DNA of 29,880 bases from 2-02-FULL-62-14 sp035632555 (GCA_035632555.1 DASQGO010000057.1:1-29880); one strand, 5' to 3'; positions 16,447 through 25,880 are shown, numbered from the stretch's first letter. Notes: generated by a model not told the origin, from the letters alone. Numbers and translations are program-made.

Positions 16447-17676
16447 ATGAAATACGTCGTTCTGCACGGTGACGGTCTGGCTGGCGGGCCGCGGAAGGAA
16501 TTGGGAGGAAAATCGCCGCTCGAATCGGCGTCCACACCCAACATGGATGCCGTCGCGCGCCACGGGGAAATGGGCGTTGCGGTGGTGCCCGCCGACGGAC
16601 CTTTCGTGACCAGCGGGATGGTCCAAACGGCGATGCTGGGATATGACCCGCGCAAGCTCTATCCGGGCCCCGGGCCGCTGGAAGCCGCCAGTCTGGGCGT
16701 GACGGTGGGTGAGCAGGATGTCGTGTACCGGTGCAGCATGGTGACGCTGCGCGGCAGTGCCCAGGGCTTGGACGCGTATCGCGATATCAAGAAACTGGCA
16801 GCGCCCGTGACAGTGGAAGGGGAAGCCGAGCATCTGGAGCGGGAAGAGGCCCGCGAGTTGCTGGAGGCGGTCAACGAACAGCTCGGTTCGGAGACGATCC
16901 AGTTTTACCCGGGCAGCGGTTCCCGCCATCTGATGGTGTGGGTCGGCGGCAAGCTCCGGGCGGTCTGTCTCGATCCGCGCGAAGGAGCGGGACGTCCGGT
17001 CGGCGACTGCCTGCCGACGGGAGACGGATCGGAGATGTTGCGCAAGCTGATGGATGCCTCGCTGGTCATTCTGCGTGATCATCCGGTCAACGACCAGCGC
17101 CGTGAGGACGGGTTCAAGCCGATCCACTGCCTCTGGCTGTGGGGACAGGGACGCGCGTCGCGGTGGCCGAGCTTTCCGGAGCGGCACCATGTCTCGGGCG
17201 CCGTCGTGGCGACGAACGATGTGCGCCGCGGCATCGGGCTGTGTGCCGGACTCGATGCGATCGAACCGTCCGACGTGACCGTCGCCAACGGCTCGGATTT
17301 TTTAAGCCGCGCGCAGGTCGCGTTGCGCGAATTGGGCAAGAAGGACTTCGTCTATGTGCATGCGGAGATGCCGGTTGGCAGCGCCAAGGGGGATGCGAAG
17401 GCTGCTGTGAAGATCGTGGAGGAATTCGACAGGCAGATTGTCGGGACACTGCTCGACGGATTGGCAAAGATCGGATCGCATCGCCTGCTGCTGGTGTGCG
17501 ACGGCGGGCGCGTCCGCAACGACGGATCGAGGCAGCCGCTCTATGCGTTGTGCAACGGCCCGCTCCAGAAATCCAAATCCGGCTCGCGCGGGTTCAATGA
17601 GGCCGACGCAGCCGCTGTGAAGGATGGCGTGCGGGATGCGACCAAATTGTCGGCGAAACTCTTGACTCAAGGATGA
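16447..17676 (+). CDS. ApgM-like alkaline-phosphatase-superfamily protein, candidate homoserine kinase substitute
   Basis: This 409-residue protein resembles archaeal-type 2,3-bisphosphoglycerate-independent phosphoglycerate mutase. It has an N-terminal metal-site Asp9 in HGDGLAGG, GGKSPLESASTPNMDAVARHG, LGYDPRK and GPGPLEAASLGV. It lies between thrC and lysC, exactly where a homoserine kinase is needed and missing. Related genes in such clusters have been proposed as functional analogues of homoserine kinase. Ser56 sits where the mutase nucleophile is expected. The usual Asp and His around it (GSDTAH-type) are Gly57 and Gln60. The expected second metal motif (D-x-x-GH type) reads MPVGS (308-312), and the usual DH pair is DG (352-353). 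True mutase activity is therefore doubtful; the kinase role is an inference. Confidence 0.75.
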   Translation: MKYVVLHGDGLAGGPRKELGGKSPLESASTPNMDAVARHGEMGVAVVPADGPFVTSGMVQTAMLGYDPRKLYPGPGPLEAASLGVTVGEQDVVYRCSMVTLRGSAQGLDAYRDIKKLAAPVTVEGEAEHLEREEARELLEAVNEQLGSETIQFYPGSGSRHLMVWVGGKLRAVCLDPREGAGRPVGDCLPTGDGSEMLRKLMDASLVILRDHPVNDQRREDGFKPIHCLWLWGQGRASRWPSFPERHHVSGAVVATNDVRRGIGLCAGLDAIEPSDVTVANGSDFLSRAQVALRELGKKDFVYVHAEMPVGSAKGDAKAAVKIVEEFDRQIVGTLLDGLAKIGSHRLLLVCDGGRVRNDGSRQPLYALCNGPLQKSKSGSRGFNEADAAAVKDGVRDATKLSAKLLTQG

Positions 17677-17685
17677 CCGACGCCC

Positions 17686-18901
17686 ATGGCGTTATTGGTG
17701 CACAAATACGGCGGCACGTCCGTCGGCACGATCGAGCGCATTCATCTGGTTGCCGACAAGGTGGCGAAGGCGAAAGAGGAAGGGCACAGCCTTGTTGTCG
17801 TCCTGTCGGCCATGAGCGGGGAGACCGACCGGCTCATCAAGCTCGCGCACGAGGTCACCAAGAATCCCGACGAGCGCGAAATGGACATGCTGCTCTCGAC
17901 GGGCGAGCGGGTGACGATCGCGCTGCTGGCGATGGAGTTGCGCGGTCGCGGCATCGACGCGCGGTCATTTACCGGCCGGCAGGTCGGCATCATCACCGAC
18001 AGCGCGCACACGAAGGCGCGGATCGCGCGCGTGGCGGCGGATCGCATCCGGGAGGCTCTGAAGCAGGGCGTCGTTCCGATCGTCGCCGGGTTTCAGGGCA
18101 TCAATGAGCAGTCTGACGTCACGACGCTGGGGCGCGGTGGCTCCGATCTGACAGCAGTGGCTCTGGCGGCGGCGCTCAAGGCGGATCGGTGTGTCATTTA
18201 TACGGACGTGGACGGCGTCTATACGGCCGATCCGAACGTCGTGCCGGCCGCCCGTCGGCTGGACAAGATTTCCTACGAGGAGATGCTCGAGCTGGCGAGT
18301 CTGGGTGCCAAGGTGCTGCAGAGCCGGTCGGTCGAGTTCGCCGCGAAGTTCAACGTGCCGGTCGAAGTGCAATCCAGCTTCAAGGAAGGGAAGGGGACGC
18401 TCGTGGTCAAAGAAGATGCGGACATGGAACGGGTAACGGTCTCCGGCGTGACCGGCGACCGCAATCAGGCCAAGCTGACCATCGTGGGGGTGCCGGACCG
18501 GCCCGGCATTGCGGCGCGGATCTTCGGCCCCGTCGCGGAGGCGAATGTTATCGTGGACATGATCATCCAGAACGTGAGCCAGGCCTCGCTGACCGACATG
18601 TCCTTTACGATCCCGCGCGCGGATCTGCCGAAGGCGACGCCGTTGGTGAAGCGCATCGCGAAGGACATCGACGCCAAATCGGTCGCGGTGACGGAATCCA
18701 TCGCCAAGGTTTCGCTGGTCGGAGTCGGCATGCGGACCCATTCGGGCGTGGCGGCGAAGATGTTTGAAGTCTTGTCGAAAGAAGGCATCAACATCATGAT
18801 GATCAGCACCTCGGAGATCAAAATCTCCTGCGTGATCGAAGAGAAGCATCTGCAGCAGGCCATGCGCGCTTTGCACAAGGCGTTCGGCCTGGATCGAAAG
18901 G

Positions 18902-18909
<8 letters not shown>
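17686..18909 (+). CDS. lysC: Aspartate kinase
   Basis: This 407-residue protein has the kinase block VHKYGGTSVGTIERI at its N-terminus, then LLSTGERVTIALLAMEL, the FTGRQVGIITD loop, TTLGRGGSDLTAVALAAAL and IYTDVDGVYTADPNVV. Two ACT domains follow (about 265-330 and 345-405), including VGVGMRTHSGVAAKMFEVL and KISCVIEEKHLQQAMRALH. It phosphorylates aspartate, the first step to lysine, threonine and methionine. The ACT pair normally gives feedback inhibition by lysine and/or threonine. It starts ten bases after the ApgM-like gene and overlaps cimA by eight bases. Confidence 0.97.
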
Positions 18910-20563
<1,654 letters not shown>

Positions 20564-20596
20564 CGTCCAGCGACTCGTTCGGGGTCAGAAATTCCC

Positions 20597-20625
20597 TTGA
20601 CACCGTCTCTAACCTCACGTAATTT
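20597..20625 (+). promoter_or_regulatory. Sigma-70-type promoter of ihfA
   Basis: TTGACA (20597-20602) and TAATTT (20620-20625) are separated by 17 bases. The start would be near 20632, about 75 bases before the ihfA ATG. It gives the ihfA-merR unit its own transcription apart from cimA. Confidence 0.6.
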
Positions 20626-20706
20626 ATCGTGAAAATTGGCTGGGACTTTCCTCAGAGAAAGGCCGGAGGAAAGTGGCTGCTCTGCGTACGAGCCTGGAGG
20701 GACGGC

Positions 20707-20982
20707 ATGAGAAAGGCCGACATCGCGAACGAAATTTATGAAAAAGTTGGGGTTTCCAAAAAGGAAGCCGCCGACATCGTGGAATTTGTCCTGAACCTGA
20801 TGAAGAACGTCCTGCATAAGGGAGAATCCATCAAAATCGCCGGGTTTGGGAATTTCGTCGTGCGCAGTAAAGGCCCGCGAAAAGGCCGCAATCCACGAAC
20901 GGGCCAGGAGATCGGTATTACCCCCCGCCGAGTGGTGACATTCCGTCCGAGTCAGGTCTTTAAGAAATACGTCAATTCCTAA
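20707..20982 (+). CDS. ihfA: Integration host factor alpha-type DNA-binding protein
   Basis: This 91-residue HU/IHF-fold protein starts MRKADIANEIYEKVGVSKKEA. It contains IKIAGFGNFVVRSKGPRKGRNP, whose proline is the DNA-intercalating residue at the arm tip, and ends ITPRRVVTFRPSQVFKKYV. The TPRRVVTF form fits IhfA better than IhfB or HU. It bends DNA as a dimer in the nucleoid, usually with IhfB, which is not in the window. The ATG at 20707, behind GGAGGG, is preferred to a GTG at 20629 that would add 26 unrelated residues. The next gene is a small MerR regulator, a conserved pairing. Confidence 0.92.
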   Translation: MRKADIANEIYEKVGVSKKEAADIVEFVLNLMKNVLHKGESIKIAGFGNFVVRSKGPRKGRNPRTGQEIGITPRRVVTFRPSQVFKKYVNS

Positions 20983-21005
20983 GCCCAACACGTGTGAGGG
21001 CCGGC

Positions 21006-21356
21006 ATGGCAGCTGAGCCCAAACTGGGCACCAAGATCTTCTACAAAATTGGTGAAGTCAGTGAGATTACAAAGTTGCCGCCGTATGTCTTGCGGTTCTG
21101 GGAATCCCAGTTCAGCTTTCTCAAGCCGCAGAAAAGCCGCGGGCACCAGCGGCTCTACCTCCAGCGGGACGTTGAGGCGGTGCTCGAAATCAAACGCATG
21201 CTGTATGAAGAGGGGTACACGATTGCCGGGCTCCAGCGATTCTGGACACGCCGCGGCCGCCATGGGAAACGGAAGGTCCGTCCGCAAGAGCTGGCCAAGC
21301 GTATCCGGGGAGACCTCCGGGCGATTCTGAAGCTTCTCGAATCGTACGAACAGTAG
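21006..21356 (+). CDS. Small MerR-family transcriptional regulator
   Basis: This 116-residue protein has an N-terminal winged HTH: FYKIGEVSEITKLPPYVLRFWES, then KSRGHQRLYLQRDVEAVLEIKRML, then EEGYTIAGLQRFW. A short basic helix ends it, with no effector-binding domain and no conserved cysteines for metal sensing. It is the type commonly encoded beside ihfA. Its targets are unknown. The ATG at 21006 follows GAGGG; a GTG at 20994 would add four residues. It begins 23 bases after ihfA, so they share a transcript. Confidence 0.88.
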   Translation: MAAEPKLGTKIFYKIGEVSEITKLPPYVLRFWESQFSFLKPQKSRGHQRLYLQRDVEAVLEIKRMLYEEGYTIAGLQRFWTRRGRHGKRKVRPQELAKRIRGDLRAILKLLESYEQ

Positions 21357-21369
21357 CGGGTAGTTGAGT

Positions 21370-21446
21370 CGGGGCGTAGCGCAGCCTGGTAGCGCACTCG
21401 CTTGGGGTGCGAGTGGTCGTGGGTTCAAATCCCGCCGCCCCGACCA
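21370..21446 (+). tRNA. tRNA-Pro, anticodon GGG
   Basis: This is a 77-base cloverleaf. The acceptor stem is CGGGGCG with CGCCCCG, and the discriminator A and CCA end are encoded. The anticodon stem CTCGC/GCGAG encloses the loop TTGGGGT, giving anticodon GGG with G37. The T-arm contains GGTTCAAATCC. It starts 13 bases after the merR stop, the common ihfA-merR-tRNA-Pro order. Confidence 0.97.
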
Positions 21447-21540
21447 TCCCGCGCTTGCGAGGGCAGCATCCTCAAATGAAAAGGACGCTGCAGTAAACTC
21501 CTCAAGTGCGGTTTCGAGTTCTTGATTCCATTTTTCCCCA

Positions 21541-21566
21541 AGCTGCCCCTGCCGGCAGCTTTTTTA
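21541..21566 (+). terminator. Intrinsic terminator after tRNA-Pro
   Basis: A perfect 7-bp stem, AGCTGCC (21541-21547) with GGCAGCT (21554-21560), has a six-base loop and runs into TTTTTTATT. It would end the ihfA-merR-tRNA transcript. It stops only five bases before the surE ATG, leaving no room for a separate surE promoter downstream of it. Confidence 0.8.
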
Positions 21567-21571
21567 TTGCT

Positions 21572-22336
21572 ATGATAAAAATTCTCGTCACCAACGATGA
21601 TGGCATTGCGTCTCCGGGCCTGCATGCACTGGCCAGGGCGATGCGTCCGTTGGGGCAGGGCTGGATCGTGGCGCCGGACCGCGAGCGCACGGCTGCTGCT
21701 CACGCGCTGACCCTGCACAAACCACTGCGCATCACACGCGTCGGGCCGCGCGTTTTTGCCGTCAACGGGACCCCGACCGATTGCGTCAATCTGGCCCTGA
21801 AAAAACTGCTGCGTGGGACGCCGGCGCTGGTCGTGTCGGGCATCAACCGGGGGGTCAACTTGGGCGATGACGTAACCTATTCGGGCACCGTGTCTGCGGC
21901 GTTGGAAGGCACGATCATGGGCATTCCTTCCATTGCCGTGTCCCAGGAGACCGGCAAGACTTTTCGCCACGAGGTGGCGGCCATCTATGCGGCGCGCGCC
22001 GCGCGCACTGTGCTCAAGTATGGGCTCCCCGCCGAAACGCTTCTGAACATCAACGTGCCGGACCGGCTGGAGGCGAAGATTTCCGGGGTCCGGGTCACGG
22101 CGCTCAGCCGGCGGCGATTCGACGAGCCGATTATTGAGAAGACGGACCCCCATGGAAGAAAGTATTATTGGATCGCCGGTCGGCGGGTATCCTGGTCACG
22201 GCAGAAAAATTCCGACCATGAAATGTTGCGGCGCGGGTTCGTGACGCTCACGCCGATTCATCTGGACGTGACGCACCACGAGGCGATGGAACAGTTGCGC
22301 GAGTGGGAAGCACTGATCGAACGCCGCCGTTCGTAA
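21572..22336 (+). CDS. surE: 5'/3'-nucleotidase SurE
   Basis: This protein of 254 residues starts MIKILVTNDDGIASPGLHAL, with metal-binding Asp9 and Asp10. It then has VVAPDRERTAA-type residues (WIVAPDRERTAAAHALTLH), NGTPTDCVNLAL, VVSGINRGVNLGDDVTYSGT and SAALEGTIMGIPSIAVS, all SurE blocks. It dephosphorylates nucleoside 5' and 3' monophosphates and may act on short polyphosphate; it helps stationary-phase survival in E. coli. The frame extends upstream to 21506 but the homology starts at 21572. No clear ribosome site precedes the ATG, because the terminator T-tract occupies that place. Confidence 0.96.
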   Translation: MIKILVTNDDGIASPGLHALARAMRPLGQGWIVAPDRERTAAAHALTLHKPLRITRVGPRVFAVNGTPTDCVNLALKKLLRGTPALVVSGINRGVNLGDDVTYSGTVSAALEGTIMGIPSIAVSQETGKTFRHEVAAIYAARAARTVLKYGLPAETLLNINVPDRLEAKISGVRVTALSRRRFDEPIIEKTDPHGRKYYWIAGRRVSWSRQKNSDHEMLRRGFVTLTPIHLDVTHHEAMEQLREWEALIERRRS

Positions 22337-22349
22337 GCGCTCGACGCTT

Positions 22350-23789
22350 ATGCTGAAGATCTACAACACGCTGACTGGCCAGAAGGAACCCTTCAAGCCT
22401 CTTGTCCGCCGCAAGGTCCGAATGTATGTCTGCGGCGTCACGGTCTATGACGAGTGTCACCTCGGCCATGCGCGCAGCGCGCTCGTCTTCGACGTCATCC
22501 GGCGGTATCTCCAGCACAGCGGCTTTTCTGTCACCTTCGTGAAGAATTTCACGGACGTGGACGACAAGATCATCAACCGGGCCAAGGAACTTGGCATCCC
22601 CTGGCAAGAGGTGACCAAGAAGTACATCAAAGCCTATTACCGTGACATGAAGCGGCTTGGCATCACGCGTGCGACAAAGGAACCGAAAGCGACGACGCAC
22701 ATGGCCGAAATCATCAAGCTGATCCGGACGCTGATCAAAAAAGATGTCGCCTACCAGGTAAATGGCGATGTCTATTTTCAGGTCGAGAAGTTTTCGGCAT
22801 ACGGCAAGCTTTCAAAACGCAAACTGGAGGACATGCAAGCCGGTGCCAGAGTTGAAGTGGATGAACGCAAGCGGCATCCGATGGATTTCGCCTTGTGGAA
22901 AGGCGCAAAGCCTGGCGAACCGGCATGGGACAGTCCTTGGGGGAAAGGCCGGCCGGGCTGGCACATCGAGTGTTCCGCCATGTCCATGAAGTACCTTGGC
23001 AAGACGTTCGACATCCACGGCGGCGGGGCGGACCTGATCTTTCCTCATCACGAGAATGAAATCGCTCAGTCCTGCGCTGCGACCGGCAAGGAGTTCGCCC
23101 GCTACTGGCTGCACAATGGGTTTGTGCAGATCAATCAGGAGAAGATGTCCAAGTCGCTTGGGAATTTCTTCACAATCCGGGAAATCTTTGAAAAGTCGGA
23201 GTGGTCCGAGGAGATGACCGGAGAGATACTCCGCTATTATCTGTTGACGAATCATTATCGCGGTCCGCTGGATTTTTCTGATCAAGGCTTTAGGGAGGCC
23301 AAGTACGCACTAGACGGATTTTACGACCTATTCAACCGACTAAAAGAACCGGCCAAGACAGATGGTCCAATCAATGTGCCACTTAAAGCCGCCATTGAAC
23401 GAACACATACTGCTTTTAAGCAAGCAATGGACGACGACTTCAATACGCCGGGAGCGGTTGCGGAGTTACAGGGGTTTCGCGGTGAGGTGAATAAACTGCT
23501 CGTAGCAGGTCTTTCGATTAATGCTGGGAAACGGGCTCGTGAGTTGTTCCGTTTTCTCGGTTCCGTTCTGGGGCTATTTCAATTAGAAAATTGGAAATTT
23601 AATGTTGATCTTTCCGATGTCGGCATCCATGGTCTCACGGACGAGCAGATCGAACGGCTGATTGTCGAACGGAATGAAGCCAGAAAGCGGAGGGATTTTG
23701 CGAGAGCGGATGAAATCAGAAAAGCGCTGGCCGAGGAAAGAATCACGCTGGAAGACCGGTCCGACGGAACCACCCGCTGGAAGCGGTGA
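22350..23789 (+). CDS. cysS: Cysteinyl-tRNA synthetase
   Basis: This 479-residue class I synthetase has zinc ligand Cys28 in YVCGVTVYD, the HIGH motif as HLGH at 37-40, FTDVDDKIINRA, WHIECSAMSMKYLG (further zinc Cys), GGGADLIFPHHENEIAQS and KMSKS at 265-269. It charges tRNA-Cys. The ATG lies 13 bases after surE. The 3' third (about 23281-23640) is much more AT-rich than the rest, about 48% GC by hand count against about 61% in a sample near the 5' end. The frame nevertheless stays open and the protein complete. Its end overlaps the rlmB start region. Confidence 0.98.
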   Translation: MLKIYNTLTGQKEPFKPLVRRKVRMYVCGVTVYDECHLGHARSALVFDVIRRYLQHSGFSVTFVKNFTDVDDKIINRAKELGIPWQEVTKKYIKAYYRDMKRLGITRATKEPKATTHMAEIIKLIRTLIKKDVAYQVNGDVYFQVEKFSAYGKLSKRKLEDMQAGARVEVDERKRHPMDFALWKGAKPGEPAWDSPWGKGRPGWHIECSAMSMKYLGKTFDIHGGGADLIFPHHENEIAQSCAATGKEFARYWLHNGFVQINQEKMSKSLGNFFTIREIFEKSEWSEEMTGEILRYYLLTNHYRGPLDFSDQGFREAKYALDGFYDLFNRLKEPAKTDGPINVPLKAAIERTHTAFKQAMDDDFNTPGAVAELQGFRGEVNKLLVAGLSINAGKRARELFRFLGSVLGLFQLENWKFNVDLSDVGIHGLTDEQIERLIVERNEARKRRDFARADEIRKALAEERITLEDRSDGTTRWKR

Positions 23790-24525
23790 GTCCGGCGAAA
23801 TCATCTTCGGTCTGCACGCGGTCGAGGAAGCGCTGCGCTCCGGCGCACGGCCGCTGCGTCGGCTGGTCGTCGTGCATACGGACCGCCAGTTCGAAGCGCT
23901 CGTCCAGCTCGCCCGCACTGCCGGCGTGCCAGTTCGAATAGAACCACGGCAGGCGCTGGACCGGCTGGTCCCGTCTGGCCGCCATCAGGGTATCGTTGCA
24001 CTGGCCGGAGCGAAGGCCTACGCCGAGCCAGAGGAAATTCTCCAAGCTGCTCTCAGACAAAATCAGCCGGCATTGGTGCTTCTGTTGGATGGCGTCGAAG
24101 ATCCTCACAATCTCGGCGCGGTGCTGCGGACGGCGGAAGCGGCTGGCGCGCATGGCGTCGTGATCCCGGAGCGCCGGTCGGTCGGGCTCACGGGAACCGT
24201 GGCCAAAGCCTCCGCCGGCGCGGTGGAGCATCTGCCGGTGGCATGCGTGACGAACCTGTCTCGCACTATCGAGCAATTGAAAGAGCAGAACATCTGGGTC
24301 TATGCGTTGGATCCTTCGGCGGAGAAATCCTACACGGCGCTCGATTTAAAAGGGCCGGTGGCGCTGGTATTGGGAGGTGAAGGCAAGGGCATTCGCGCCG
24401 GCGTGCTGGACAAATGCGATGACCGAGCCAAGATTCCGATGCACGGGCGGGTGGCATCGCTCAACATCTCGGCGGCGGCGGCGATTGTTCTGTTCGAGGT
24501 GGTTCGCCAGAGGACCGGCCGCTAG
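23710..24525 (+). CDS. rlmB: 23S rRNA (guanosine-2'-O-)-methyltransferase, RlmB/TrmH type
   Basis: This SpoU-family protein is about 271 residues. The substrate-binding N-domain starts EIIFGLHAVEEALRSG. The knotted methyltransferase domain has motif 1 LLDGVEDPHNLGAVLRTAEA, motif 2 VALVLGGEGKGIR and motif 3 IPMHGRVASLNISAAAAIVL. RlmB 2'-O-methylates G2251 of 23S rRNA in E. coli; other TrmH relatives cannot be excluded. Homology begins only around 23800, after the cysS stop, but no start codon is available there in frame. ATG 23710 (or ATG 23674) lies inside cysS, giving an overlap of about 80 bases. Confidence 0.9.
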   Translation: MKSEKRWPRKESRWKTGPTEPPAGSGESGEIIFGLHAVEEALRSGARPLRRLVVVHTDRQFEALVQLARTAGVPVRIEPRQALDRLVPSGRHQGIVALAGAKAYAEPEEILQAALRQNQPALVLLLDGVEDPHNLGAVLRTAEAAGAHGVVIPERRSVGLTGTVAKASAGAVEHLPVACVTNLSRTIEQLKEQNIWVYALDPSAEKSYTALDLKGPVALVLGGEGKGIRAGVLDKCDDRAKIPMHGRVASLNISAAAAIVLFEVVRQRTGR

Positions 24526-24809
24526 CGGATTTTGAGCAGGCCGTCCTGGATGGCCGTCTTGAGCAATTGTGCGGTGTTCGACACGCGGACTTTTTTCATC
24601 ATGTTGGCACGGTGCGCCTCGACGGTCTTCACGCTGATGCTGAGCTGCTGACCAATTTCCCGGTTCTTCAATCCCGACCAGATCAATTCCAAGATTTCCT
24701 GCTCGCGGCCGGTCAGCGATTCAGGCCGTTTCTTTGGAGACAGCGGCGCTCCTGCCCGTTTGAAATTATGAGGACGATGCAAGACAACGGATACAGCTCC
24801 CTTCATCAT
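24522..24809 (-). CDS. Stand-alone LuxR/GerE-type HTH protein
   Basis: This is a 95-residue protein. After a basic, Pro-rich N-terminus of about 30 residues comes a complete LuxR-type HTH: LTGREQEILELIWSGLKNREIGQQLSI, SVKTVEAHRANMMKKV, NTAQLLKTAIQDGLL. There is no receiver or ligand-binding domain, so its activity must be set by expression or by a partner. AAGGAG lies before the tandem ATGs at 24809 and 24806. It converges on rlmB, and the two share CTAG at 24522-24525 as both stops. It is divergent from pilD, which makes the pilus cluster a possible target; that is only an inference. Confidence 0.85.
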   Translation of the reverse strand: MMKGAVSVVLHRPHNFKRAGAPLSPKKRPESLTGREQEILELIWSGLKNREIGQQLSISVKTVEAHRANMMKKVRVSNTAQLLKTAIQDGLLKIR

Positions 24810-24876
24810 GGATGCTCCTTCCTGGTTCCCGCGAGACGGACTGCCATTCGAAGATATACTCGCAGCAGTTGTTGAA

Positions 24877-24885
24877 ATTATATCA
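24877..24885 (-). promoter_or_regulatory. Extended -10 promoter of the LuxR-type gene
   Basis: On the minus strand the bases read TGATATAAT, a perfect TATAAT with the TGn extension. No good -35 box is seen at 17 bases, as expected for extended -10 promoters. The start would be near 24870, about 60 bases before the ATG. The remaining spacer to pilD holds nothing clear. Confidence 0.5.
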
Positions 24886-24976
24886 CCTGCTGTTTGCGGG
24901 ATAGTGAAAGGTTGGAAGAAGGCGGAAAGATAGGGGAAACAGGACGCAGTGGCGAGGGAACCGAAAACTGGCTACA

Positions 24977-25765
24977 ATGCCGGCCGTGCGGCCTGACATT
25001 TTTTTATATGCCGCCGCGGGCCTGCTCGGAGCCACAATCGGCAGTTTTTTGAACGTCTGCATCTATCGTTTGCCCAAGCACGAGTCCGTCGTCTGGCCAT
25101 CGTCACGTTGTCCCGCGTGCGGCGGCCGGATCGCTCCTTACGACAACGTTCCCATTCTGAGTTTTCTCTGGCTGCGAGGGCGATGCCGCGCCTGCCGTGC
25201 GCCGATTTCGTTTCGCTACCCGCTCGTCGAGGCGGCGAATGGATTCGGCTACGTTTGGATCGTGTGGCAATTCGGGCTCGGCGGAGCATCGGCGGCCTAC
25301 GCGGCACTGTTCTCGGCCTTGCTGGTGATCACGTTCATTGATCTCGATCATCAAATCATCCCGGACCTCATCACGCTTCCCGGTATCCCACTCGGCATGG
25401 TGTGTGCAGCCACTCTGTTGCCTATCGGGATAATCGATTCCATCCTGGGCGTGCTTCTCGGCGGCGGACTCCTCTGGCTCATGGCCTGGCTCAGCCCCTA
25501 TCTGTTCGGGAAAGAGGGGATGGGCGGCGGCGACATCAAGCTCCTGGCCATGGTCGGGGCGTTTCTGGGCTGGGAGCCGGTGTTGCTGACCGTGCTGGTC
25601 GGGGCATCGGCTGGCGCAGTGACGGGACTTTTTCTGATTGCGCTCAAGCGACTGCGGCGCGACCAGTATCTTCCCTTTGGCCCGTTCCTGGCCCTCGGCG
25701 CCGTTGTGGCAATGTTTTTCTTCCACCATATAAAAGCCTGGTACGTGGGTTTTCTGGCCCCCTGA
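24977..25765 (+). CDS. pilD: Type IV prepilin peptidase / N-methyltransferase
   Basis: This 262-residue polytopic membrane protein opens with GSFLNVCIYRLP (22-33). The cytoplasmic zinc loop has CPAC at 45-48 and CRAC at 70-73. The peptidase aspartates lie in FIDLDHQIIPD (120-130) and GMGGGDIKL (Asp186 in the GxGD motif). About eight membrane segments are visible. It cleaves the Gly-Phe-type leader of prepilins at the inner membrane and N-methylates the new N-terminus. All four pilin-like proteins downstream are expected substrates. No strong ribosome site precedes the ATG. Confidence 0.97.
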   Translation: MPAVRPDIFLYAAAGLLGATIGSFLNVCIYRLPKHESVVWPSSRCPACGGRIAPYDNVPILSFLWLRGRCRACRAPISFRYPLVEAANGFGYVWIVWQFGLGGASAAYAALFSALLVITFIDLDHQIIPDLITLPGIPLGMVCAATLLPIGIIDSILGVLLGGGLLWLMAWLSPYLFGKEGMGGGDIKLLAMVGAFLGWEPVLLTVLVGASAGAVTGLFLIALKRLRRDQYLPFGPFLALGAVVAMFFFHHIKAWYVGFLAP

Positions 25766-25771
25766 GGGGCC
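25756..25771. other. Hairpin across the pilD stop codon
   Basis: GGCCCC (25756-25761) pairs perfectly with GGGGCC (25766-25771) around a CTGA loop that contains the stop. No T-run follows directly, so it is not a typical intrinsic terminator. It may protect the mRNA end or slow read-through. Confidence 0.4.
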
Positions 25772-25851
25772 GTCGCTCACTTCGGAATCTGGCTTGATAA
25801 ATTATGGAGAAAAAAGGACTTAAGTGGTAGGCGGACAAAAATTGTCATCGC

Positions 25852-25880
25852 TTGGCACTTATGTGTGCGAGAGGTATACT
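25852..25880 (+). promoter_or_regulatory. Sigma-70-type promoter of the minor-pilin operon
   Basis: TTGGCA (25852-25857) and TATACT (25875-25880) are separated by 17 bases, both one mismatch from consensus. Transcription would begin near 25887, about 90 bases before the first pilin gene. This separates the pilin operon from pilD. Confidence 0.65.

Noticed and set aside
16283..16537. Minus-strand frame across the inverted-repeat element
   Set aside because: The reading frame spans repeat DNA and the start of the ApgM-like gene; the peptide is low in information and unlike any known protein.
16447..17676. Plain assignment as glycolytic phosphoglycerate mutase
   Set aside because: Cluster context and the apparent loss of several expected metal ligands argue against a simple apgM label.
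25852..25868. Sigma-54-like TGGCAC followed by TGTGC upstream of the pilin operon
   Set aside because: The GG and GC elements are one base too far apart for the strict sigma-54 spacing, and a good sigma-70 pair covers the same bases.
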